DNA from: Conidiobolus incongruus B7586
Taxonomy: Eukaryota > Entomophthoromycota > Entomophthoromycetes > Entomophthorales > Conidiobolaceae
NCBI GenBank assembly: GCA_000697335.1
Contig: JNEM01009592.1
Location: 1-29,627, forward strand
Direction of reading: 5' to 3'
Length of the DNA: 29,627 nt
In this document: one piece after another, positions 21,250-29,627 of the stretch
Numbering within the stretch: the stretch's first letter is position 1
Layout: each line of letters opens with the position of its first letter
Notes under the pieces: model-generated
Database searches by the model: none
Seen by the model: the letters and a program-made list of their open reading frames with translations, nothing else
What the model was told of the DNA's origin: nothing
Made by a program: the position numbers and the translations under genes

Positions 21250-21960
21250 TTCCTTTCAAAAGGATAGTACTGTTAATACAATAATTTTTAAATATATTAC
21301 CTAAGAACTAAAGAAATGATAAATTTTGTAATTTCTAACTTTTCAAATAAATTATTAATTTCAGAACAAAATATATACAAAATAAATAGGAAAATATAGT
21401 TTTGATATATATATATATATATATATATAGTGTTTTTTAATTATAAAATTAGCTTTTAAAAATTTATAATTTAATTTAATCACACTTAAATGAAATAACA
21501 ATTATCAAAAGTTTTTTATTTTAATTTTAATAAAACTTTATAATAAAGCTTTAAAAATATTCAAAATTGATAACTTATCAGAATAATATATTTATTTAAA
21601 AAATATTATTTGTTACTAGGTAAATTATTAGTTCAAAAAGAAAAATATGGCAAATTTTTTAATTTCTGATTTTTCAAATATATTGCTAATTTTGAAAATA
21701 TAATTATATATAAAATATATAAAAAAACTAATACTTTTAAAAATATATATATATATATTATTTTCTATTAAAATATTCTTAATTTTAAATTTAAAAATAT
21801 TTTTAATTATATTTAAACTAGATAATAATTATCATAAGCTATTTAATTTAGTATCATTAAACCTTAATAATAAGCTTTTTAAAATCATTATAGATTTATA
21901 AGTAATTTATAAATATTATTGTTTATTTAAAACTATTATTTATTATAAAATTTTTTATTT
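21250..21960. repeat. Imperfect tandem duplication, unit about 330 bases
   Basis: Two adjacent A/T-rich copies can be aligned by eye with an offset of roughly 325-330 bases. Shared landmarks include TTTTTTAATTTCTGATTTTTCAAA (near 21655) against TTTTGTAATTTCTAAC (near 21325), an AT microsatellite in each (21405-21429 and about 21744-21760), and ATAACAATTATCA against ATAATAATTATCA. Low complexity makes the boundaries and the identity uncertain. It could be the worn remains of a further element. CpG is absent from it after 21183. Confidence 0.45.
21405..21429. repeat. (AT)n microsatellite
   Basis: Twenty-five bases of uninterrupted AT repeat inside the first copy of the tandem duplication. Confidence 0.9.
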
Positions 21961-22028
21961 TAAATTTATCTAAATCTAAATATCTTATTTTTATTGATAT
22001 TATTTTATTAATTAATAGATATAATATA

Positions 22029-22145
22029 CACTGGCTTGCAAAAGTGAGTTATAAAATTATGATTATATATATTATTATCAATAACTCTATTAATTCTTAA
22101 TTAAATTAATTTAAATTAAAACATATAATAAACTTATATTATTTA
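22029..22145 (+). repeat. Left inverted terminal repeat of the Tc1 element
   Basis: Begins directly after TA with CACTGGCTTGCAAAAGTGAG and aligns with the reverse complement of 29210-29324. An inner motif GAGTCATAAATTT near 22221-22233 repeats part of the outer GAGTTATAAAATT, suggesting an IR/DR arrangement with two binding sites per end. Confidence 0.8.
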
Positions 22146-22258
22146 TTTATAATTAAGTATATTTAATCCAATTATATTAACTTCTAGTTAATATATTAAA
22201 GTTTAAATTTTACCTAAGTTGAGTCATAAATTTGTGTATTTTGGTTATAAAAAGAAAA

Positions 22259-23274
22259 TTAAAACTTAGTATATTTACCTTTTGCTTTCTTAACTTCCTT
22301 AAGTTTATAAAGCATAGAGTCAACTAACTTCTTATATTAAGAAATATTAATTTTATTCTAAACTTCTTAAATATATTCCTAAAGCTTATTTAAATTTTTT
22401 TGCTAGTGGGAAAGCTTTAACTGCTTTTTTAACTAATCCCAAAGGTGTTTAATTAGATTAAAGTTAGGGGATTAAAGAGGCTACTTTATAACTATTATTT
22501 TATTGTTTTTAAACCATTTGGTAATAAAAATAACAATATAAAAAGGTATTATCTTGTTGGAAAATAACATCTGATTTATTTAACCTATACTATTCAATAG
22601 TTTTTTTTAATTCATTGTTTAAAATACTTTAATATATCCTAGTATTAATTCCCTTATCAACTTTATAAAGATATCTTATACTAAAAGATAACATATATTC
22701 TTAAATTATAATTAACTTATCATTATATTTTTGGGTTGAAATAACATAATAGTTATAAAGTAATTCTTTGTTTTTTCTGAAATATTTAACTTTTCCATCA
22801 AATTTACTAAGGTATATTTTTGTCTTATTAAACTAAATAACCTTACTCTAATTAGTTTTATTTCAACTTTAATAGTAACATTTAAATTCCTGTTTAATCT
22901 TATAATAAGATTTTTTTTAATTAGGGGTGTTTTTTCTTGAAGTATAAATAGTATCTATTATAATATAAAATATATATAATAGTATTAGTACTAACTAATA
23001 TTCTTGTATAGTTTTATAATTCTTTCTATACTTCTATAGCAATATTATATTTATCTGTATTAACTAACCTATAAATATACTTTTCATTATATTTATCTAT
23101 AATCCTAGTATACTTAAGTTTAAGTTTAGATATATTTTTACTATAATTTTTAACAACCTAAGCTATAGTAAACTAGCTAGCATTAATAATTCCAACAATC
23201 TTATAAGTTGATTTATCTTTACTATAAAGTTAATTAATACATAAGTAAATTTTTTTTAAGAGGGATTTAAGCAT
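22259..23274 (-). pseudogene. Tc1-type transposase pseudogene
   Basis: A DDE/D cut-and-paste transposase read on the minus strand, about 338 codons from ATG at 23274-23272 to a stop at 22261-22259, the usual length. The N-terminal helix-turn-helix region is recognisable (SKDKSTYKIVGIINAS). The catalytic block VIFQQDN lies at about 22566-22545, with its Asp codon at 22553-22551. The SP-N-F-N-L-I-HLW block that carries the third acidic residue (SPDLNPIEHLW in relatives) is at about 22485-22440. The C terminus reads KLKEVKKAKGKYTKF. More than ten in-frame stops, mostly where relatives have Gln, Trp or Arg, and a net shift of frame show it is inactive. The stops fit C-to-T or G-to-A decay. Confidence 0.8.
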
Positions 23275-23356
23275 TTTAATACTAATATTATTTAAATTAA
23301 TAATTTACAATAATAATATTAGTATATATTTATATAGTTTAATAAAAGAAAAAAAT

Positions 23357-23376
23357 TAAGTAATTTTTATTTTATA
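23357..23376 (+). repeat. Inner direct repeat of the Tc1 right end
   Basis: Twenty bases, TAAGTAATTTTTATTTTATA, match the outer right end near 29285-29304 (AAGTGATTTTTATTTTATGA) at about 17 or 18 positions in the same orientation. They lie just upstream of the transposase, before the retroelement insertion. This is where an inner transposase site would be in an IR/DR-type Tc1 element. Low complexity makes coincidence possible. Confidence 0.4.
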
Positions 23377-23493
23377 TACCCTTTTAACTCTTAAACTTGT
23401 AAATTTATAACTTACCTATTTAAAATTTAAGATTTGATATATTAATTAATAATATATTAAATATAATTAAATATAACCTAATATAATTATAAG

Positions 23494-23887
23494 TATAGTG
23501 GTAGTTAAACTAATATAGTATAGAGGAAGACTTAATATAAAAGTAGTGTGGTGTAGAACATAGTAATATAATGTGGCTGTAGTGTGCAAGTGTAAACAAA
23601 GTTTAATTAAGCTTCAGACTAGGATGAGTCACTGATATATTAAGATTTATATTAGGTAGTGCCAATATCCTATAATATTAATAGAATATAGTTTCAATTT
23701 TAGAAATAGTGTAAAAGTAAAAAATAGTAAGAATTAAGAAGAAAAAAAAGGAACCTAGTTTATTAAATAATTTAATACTATTTATACAATTAATTTAATT
23801 ATATAAGTATAAATTAATCATATAATTTATAGTTAATTGGATTATATAAAAGTATATATAAGAATTTAAAGAACTAGTCTTTTAATA
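23494..23887 (-). repeat. Chromovirus 3' LTR (left on the + strand)
   Basis: 394 bases, collinear with 28813-29206 without gaps and about 93% identical by my count (26 differences). Because the element reads leftward, this is its downstream LTR. A polypurine tract complement (CTCCCCT) directly follows it on the + strand. Confidence 0.9.
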
Positions 23888-23896
23888 CTCCCCTAG
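23888..23896 (-). other. Polypurine tract of the chromovirus
   Basis: The + strand reads CTCCCCTAG; on the coding strand this is a short purine-rich run (AGGGGAG) abutting the downstream LTR, in the position where second-strand synthesis is primed in this family. It fixes the element's orientation as minus. Confidence 0.65.
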
Positions 23897-26800
23897 TAAG
23901 TTTCTTAAAAGAGACACACTCTTTAATTTTTTACAAATAGGTATAATAGGCTAAAGTATTCTTAATATTTTCTAAAGGTTCTTATATAGTTTTTTTAATA
24001 GGATAACCCATCTATTTTACATAAAAATAAAGCTTATTCCTAATAGATTTAGACTTAATTATGTAATTAACATAGTATTCTTCTTCTCCATCTTAATTAA
24101 TAATTGGATCTAGTTTTAGGGTTTTTAATTAATTAAGAAAAGTGTTAAAATCTTCAAAGTATAGTTTAATTTTAGATATATAAAAGGTAAAGTTGATCCT
24201 CAAAGTTAGAGGTAATTCCAAGGTAATATTTTCAAAATTTGAATCAATAGATTAAATTTTATAGGGACTATAATATAATAGTAAGTATTTGGGATTTAAG
24301 CTAGATTTAAATAGGGTAGGTTTGAGGGTAGATTATTCTAAGTATATAAACATACTAGTTTTATATTTAAGAGGGTTTCTAGATAACTTTAAGTATTATT
24401 GTTCTATAATCTTTTAATTTTCTTCTAAGTTAAATTTGATAAGGGAATTAATATGTTTAATATTAGATTAAAATTCAACAATGTTTAAAAGTAAGTTGAT
24501 TTAAGGTTTTAGAGTAATTATTAAGTTAGGATGTTTGTTATAATTGATGAAATAAAAGCTAAAACCTGTTGATTTATTGATAAAGGTGTTGAATGAATAT
24601 TAAAGTTAGTAGATATAAACATCTTAATTTAACTAATTAGTGTTAATATAAGCTTTAATCATTTACTTTAAGGTTTTGATAGTTTTTTCAACAAGTTTAT
24701 TGGTTTAGTGATGATTGGTAGTAAACATAGCTAGGTTAATTTTAAAGGAAGAGGATAATAACTTCTAGAATCAAGAGTTGAATTATACATCTTTATTAGA
24801 TACAATAATTTGTGGAATTTTATAGTAGGTAAAGATATTAAAGAATAACAATTGTGCAACATCTTTAACTGTAGAAGTTTTGAAACAAGGAATAAAATAA
24901 ATATATTTAGAAAATGAATCAATTACAATTAGTAAGTTATTATAACTATTTGTTGATTTAGGGATTTCTATGAAATCAAGCTGGATTTGTTGTTAAGTTT
25001 TATTAGGGATTTATAAAGGAATAAGTTTACTATATTTTAGTTGAGTATTATATTTAGTTCTTTAGCATATATCACAGGTATTAGTGTATTTTTAAACTGA
25101 TTTAATTAGGGAAAGCTAGTAATACTTTGTTTTAATTCTCTCAACAGTTTTTAACTAGTTTTGATGTTCTCCAACAGGTAAGTTATAGCATTCATCAAAT
25201 ATTGTTTGTTAAATCTTGGGAATGTTAGGAATATATAGACAATTATTATAATATAGTAAGTTATTAATAATTTTAAATTTTTTAACATATTTTAGTTGGT
25301 TTTCTAATAGTTTAAAGAGTTCTTCTTTAACTAAAATAAAAAAATCATTATTTAACAGTGTTTCTTAAAGTAGTTTAATAAATTTTTTATTTCTTTTATT
25401 AATAATCATTAAGTTAATATTTGCTGGATTTTTACAATTAGAACAAAAGGATAGGTATGTAAGATTTTTTAACAAAGTATCTATAACATAATTCTATTAA
25501 CCTAAGAGATATTAAATAAAGAAAAAGTAAGCTTAGATAGTTTTAATCTATTTAACTTATTTTCTTAATAAATACTTCTGAGTATTTAAGTAAATAAGTA
25601 ATTTGTAATTTGTAAGTATTAAAAAAAAGTTGTAGGATAAGAAATGTAAGTGATTTTTAATTATTTCTACTAAAGCAAAGAGTTTTTATTTATAAACTAG
25701 GTATTTCAATTCAGCTGGTTTTATTTTTTTTAACTAGAATGTTATTGGTTTTAAAGTAACATTTGTAAAGTTAAACTCAACTTATTCTTCCCCATTTATT
25801 ATTTTATCCTATAGTTATAGGGTAAAATATAAATTAAATTCAAACTAGGTTAATTATCCACTAATTATAAAAAAACTAGAGTTAGTAAAAATAATGGTAG
25901 GTAGTTTTAGATTAAAGATAAATAAAGCAAAAGCATTGGTAATATAGAAAATTAAAGTATTTATGTAGAAAATATATAATGGGGTTTATTTAAAAGGAGA
26001 GTCTTTCTTTAAAAGATTAGTAAGAAAAGCAACAAGTTCAATAAAAGAATCAATGAAATCTTTAAAGTAATTTAATAATCTAAGTACAAACATAAGCTGA
26101 TTTTTGTTTATAAGTATAGTAAAAGCTTTAACACTATTAAGTTTAGTTAGATCAATACTAATTCTTTAAAAGGAAACAATATAACTATAGAAGAGGATAG
26201 AAAAGGTACTAAAGATACATTTTAATAGTTTTAAAAATAATTTATATTCTTGAATAATTTGTAAAACTTAATTAACATGTTAAATATATTCTTCTTTAGT
26301 TTTTAAATGGATTAAGATATTATCAAGGTAGGTGATAACAAAGTTATTAAAAACAAGGTTGAAAAGGGAATTGATAAATCAAGTAAAAGTTACAAGGGTA
26401 TTACACAATCTAAAGTTCATAACAGTAAATTTATAGTAGCTTAAAAGAATATTGAAAGTAGTTAAAGGGATAGAATTTTCTTCAACTTTAATGTTGTAAT
26501 ACCTATTCTTAATATCTAGTTTGGTAAATATAGTTGATTTAAGTAGTTTATCCCTAATATTATATAGGTTTAATAATAAAGTTTTATCCTTAATAGTTTT
26601 AGAGTTTAAAACACAGTTATCAATATATAGTCTCTAACCACCATTAGCCTTTTATACAAAGAAGATTAGAAATCCCTATAGTGAAAAAAAAGGTCTAATG
26701 TATTTATTTTCAAGTAGTTTTTAGATTTTTTCTTTTAAGGTTTGGTATTGTTTAAGAGATAAATGGTAAATAGGTTTTGAGTATAGTTGTATACTAAAGA

Positions 26801-28794
26801 TTAGTTTAATTTTGTGTTTAATATTATATTTAGGTGGTAATTTATTTACAAGTTCAAAAACATTAGCAAATTAACTTACTATATTGTATAAGAAGTGGTT
26901 ATTAGATATAACTTCATTAAAATCAACAGATAAAGTGTTAATAGATGAATAATAAATAGATACATATCCCTATAAATTATTTAGGTTTTTAATTAGCTTT
27001 TTACATTGATTTTTGCTTATAATAATAGAATTATTTGCTACAATTGTAGAGTTAGTGTTAGGTAAAGTATTTAATAGTTTTATAGTAGGGTAATATAGAT
27101 TTTTTAAGATTAATTCTACTAATTTTTTTTAAAATGTGAAAAAAATAGATTTGTAGCTTTTTAAGGTAATGTTCATAGATATAAAACTATGATATACAAA
27201 CTAATTTTAACCTAGTATAAAACTATAACTAATGTTGCTAACTAGGAATTTAATATATTGGGAGTAGTTAGGGGGTAATAATAAATATTTAAATACAGTG
27301 TTAGATGCTTGTTCTATTAAGTTATTAGCATATTTAATTATTAAGTTGTTTTTTTAGGTAGGTAAAGATAGCTTTACAATAATAAAAGAGGAAATAATAC
27401 AATTAAAACAACTAGAGTTAATTAAAACACTAACAAGTATATCTATAAAAGAACCAATTAACATAAATAATAGGGTGATAATTAAAGGTAAAAAATCACA
27501 AAGTAAATTAATTACTAGAATATTTTTAATTTCTAGTGGTTTAATCAGTTAGATTTCTCTAGTATATATAGTTTAATTTGTGGAATCATTGGTTTATTAG
27601 AACTTTTGTGGATTAGATTAGAATTTGCTAACTAATTGTAAAAGGGGTGATTCTAAGGTTATATTAATATTATTCAAGTTTGATTTATGGTTGGTAAGTT
27701 AAGATTATTGAGAATTAAACAGATGTTGCTTCTTTAAAGGGTATTTGTTAGCTCTATAGTTAACTTAAGTCTTTTAACAATAATAACAACCTTTATTTGT
27801 TTTCAAGTAGGCTTTAGCTTTTTCACTAAAGGTTTTCTTATAAAGCTTTAAAACAGAAACATCTATCATTTGAAACTTAAGTAGGTTAGAGTAAAGTTTA
27901 AAAGATTAATTTTTAGGGTGGGAAGATTTAATTATAGAGTAAAGGATATTATTAATTATAATTGCTATATCACAAATGTCAGAACAAAACATATTATTAA
28001 AGTATTCCCTATTAACTAATTAAAACTTCATTTGAAGGTTAAAGCATTATAATAGTTTGTAGATTTATTCTTCTTCAGTAATATTTAATATGTTTAAATA
28101 TATCTTATTAAATTTCTCAATCAATTATCTTGTAGAAGTTTTCTATTTAAGTTAAGAAAGCTTTTCTCTTGTTAATTAAACTTAACCTTTTAAGTAATAC
28201 CTTTCTTTAAGGGTTTTTTCTAATTGTTTAAAAGTTTGTATCTTTGTAGTAAGTTATCCTCCTAAAGATTTTTTAGGATTAAGCTTGTAATAAGTTAACT
28301 ACCAAGTATAAATAAATTTTTCCAAAAAAGAAGTGGCTAATTTAAGGATATTCTCTAGATCTTCATCAGGAATCAAATCAAAGTAATTCTTTATGTTTTT
28401 AAGGTAGTTTTCAAGCTTGTAAAGGTTTTTTAAACTATCATAAGTAGTTAATTTGTCTTTAGAAACACTAAAGAGGTGGTTTAATACATTAATTATAGTG
28501 AAGTAGCTGGTTTATTAGATTTAAACTCTTTAAAACATGTTTTTTTTCAATCAAAAGTTGTCTAATATAAACTTTATAGAGGGTAGTAAGTTTTTAAAGA
28601 TTAAAATCTTAGATTCACTTAGTAATTAAGCTACTATCATTATTAAAATAATATAAGGGTATCTCTTTTTTTAGTAATATTATAGTATATAGTATTAAAT
28701 TTAAATGAAATAAATTATAGATAAGATTTAAAATAGTAATAATTAGGTTGGATACAAATAGTTATTAATTTCTAGTAGGTTTTTAATAGTTTTG

Positions 28795-28812
28795 TTGCTA
28801 CTACCATATAAA
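28795..28812 (-). other. Probable primer-binding site of the chromovirus
   Basis: A few bases inside the upstream LTR the minus strand reads TGGTAGTAGCAAC, beginning TGG as expected for pairing with the CCA end of a host tRNA. I cannot name the tRNA. Confidence 0.45.
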
Positions 28813-29206
28813 TATAGTGATAGTTAAACTAATATAGTGTAGAGGAAGATTTAATATAAAAGAAGTATGGTGTAGAACATGGTAATATAATGTAGCTATA
28901 GTATACAAGTGTAAACAAAGTTTAATTAAGCTTTGAACTAGGATGAGTCACTGATATATTAAGATTTATATTAGGTAGTGCCAATATCCTACAATATTAA
29001 TAGAATATAGTCTCAATCTTAAAAATAGTGTAAAAGTAAAAGATAGTAAGAATTAAGAGGAAAAAAGAGGAACCTAGTTTATTAAATAATTTAATACTAT
29101 TTATATAATTAATTTAACTATATAAGTATAAATTAATCATATAATTTATAGTTAATTGGATTATATGAAAGTATATATAAGAATTTAGAAAACTAGTCTC
29201 TTAATA
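28813..29206 (-). repeat. Chromovirus 5' LTR (right on the + strand)
   Basis: The partner of 23494-23887, same length. Possible five-base target duplications flank the pair (ATAAG left, ATAAT right), similar but not identical. To its right come only 118 bases of Tc1 end. Confidence 0.9.
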
Positions 29207-29209
29207 ATA

Positions 29210-29324
29210 ATCAAGTAATATACTTTAATTATATATTTTAATTTAAATTTAATTAAGAATTGTTTAAGTTACAGGTAAATATATAAGTGATTTTTATTTT
29301 ATGACTTATTTTTGCAAACTAGTG
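29210..29324 (-). repeat. Right inverted terminal repeat of the Tc1 element
   Basis: The reverse complement starts CACTAGTTTGCAAAAATAAG and aligns with the left end over about 115 bases. It is followed by the TA target duplication at 29325-29326. Confidence 0.8.
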
Positions 29325-29326
29325 TA

Positions 29327-29627
29327 TATTAAAAATATCTTTTTATTTTATTAAAAAGCTATCTAAATAATTTAATATTAATTATATATATATATTATAA
29401 AAATTAAAGTCTATATGTTAATTAACTAGTTAAAATATACAAAATATAATATATTTTAGTAAAAACTCAGAAAAAAACTAAATTAGTTATAGCTAAAAAT
29501 AACTTATTAAAATACTACCAATAATAATGGTTTTTATAATAAATTATTATAATTGATAAATTCTAGATTACTTTATATAATATTTTACTTAAAACAAATA
29601 TTAAGTTAAATAAAAATAAATCTTTTA
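29327..29627. other. A/T-rich flank of the Tc1 insertion
   Basis: CpG-free A/T-rich DNA without a gene. Parts of it (ATTGATAAATT, TATAATATTTTAC near 29550-29585) recall the tandem unit at 21250-21960, so the Tc1 element may have inserted within a longer repeat array. Confidence 0.4.

Larger units (their letters stand above)
23494..29206 (-). mobile_element. Decayed Ty3/gypsy chromovirus (LTR retrotransposon) nested in the Tc1 element
   Basis: A fossil of about 5.7 kb with LTRs at both ends, coding on the minus strand. Domains can be traced in chromovirus order: a gag region with a CCHC-like zinc knuckle (about 28.7-27.5 kb, knuckle near 27.78 kb), aspartic protease (near 27.45 kb), reverse transcriptase (about 26.7-26.2 kb), RNase H (about 26.0-25.5 kb), integrase with its zinc-binding and catalytic parts (about 25.1-24.7 kb) and a chromodomain near the C terminus (about 24.1-23.95 kb). 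It is broken by several dozen interruptions, so it cannot act on its own. The two LTRs are about 93% identical; that would suggest moderate age, but the differences look driven by a C-to-T process, so a clock estimate would be too old. The insertion postdates the Tc1 copy it interrupts. Confidence 0.88.
22029..29324 (-). mobile_element. Tc1/mariner DNA transposon split by a nested chromovirus
   Basis: The left end (CACTGGCTTGCAAAAGTGAG, 22029 onward) and the right end (29324 leftward, CACTAGTTTGCAAAAATAAG on the minus strand) are inverted copies of one terminus, and the TTGCAAAAGT core is typical of Tc1-type elements. Both ends are flanked by TA (22027-22028 and 29325-29326), the target duplication of this superfamily. 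Similarity of the ends continues inward for about 115 bases (shared AATTCTTAATTAAAT). The element's own DNA is 22029-23493 plus 29207-29324, 1583 bases in all, normal for Tc1. The rest is a retroelement that landed in it. The transposase reads on the minus strand. The whole element is CpG-free and carries many stops, so it is dead. Confidence 0.85.

Noticed and set aside
24731-24922. Minus-strand open frame of 63 codons
   Set aside because: It lies within the integrase region of the decayed chromovirus and is not a separate gene.
1-29627. CRISPR array, prokaryotic operon, or biosynthetic cluster
   Set aside because: The genes carry spliceosomal introns and are separated by kilobases; no regularly spaced repeats and no functional clustering are seen.

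Overview
This is a eukaryotic, almost certainly fungal, nuclear window that is extremely AT-rich. Four intact protein genes on the + strand and one tRNA gene sit as islands of more balanced composition between kilobase stretches of A/T. The genes are cut by short GT-AG introns (47-69 bases, nearly all with a TAG acceptor). The HSF-type regulator without a receiver domain, the p23 co-chaperone with an acidic tail and the fungal chromovirus all point to a fungus. The very low GC recalls early-diverging lineages such as Entomophthorales/Conidiobolus relatives; that placement is inference.

Layout. 1-780: A/T spacer. About 793-1600: decayed coding remnants, the best being a minus-strand membrane-protein exon. 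1625-2519: mitochondrial Mn superoxide dismutase (5 exons). 4380-4452: tRNA-Val(CAC), minus. 5702-6438: p23/Sba1 Hsp90 co-chaperone (4 or 5 exons). 8672-9726: FAHD1-type acylpyruvase/oxaloacetate decarboxylase (8 exons). 13533-14032: candidate divergent gene or pseudogene on the minus strand. 14033-14297: shared upstream region with clustered CCAAT boxes and a TATA box. 14298-15558: heat-shock-factor-type transcription factor (3 exons).

The right third is repeat territory. 19811-20145 looks like a solo LTR of ordinary composition with many CpGs. 20290-21010 holds unidentified coding relics. 21250-21960 is an A/T tandem duplication. 22029-29324 is a Tc1/mariner transposon (1.58 kb when summed) split by a nested, decayed Ty3/gypsy chromovirus (23494-29206, LTRs of 394 bases, about 93% alike).

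The most notable signal is mutational. From about 21184 to the end of the window (8.4 kb) I see no CpG at all; CpA and TpG are scarce while CpT and ApG survive; and the two LTRs differ almost only by transitions. This is what RIP-like or cytosine-methylation-driven repeat mutation would leave. The nearby solo LTR has escaped it. If the host is an early-diverging fungus, that would be unusual.

The intact genes are linked only thematically: SOD2 and FAHD1 are mitochondrial metabolism/defence proteins, Sba1 serves Hsp90, and HSF-type factors commonly control chaperone genes. Nothing shows them to be a cluster.
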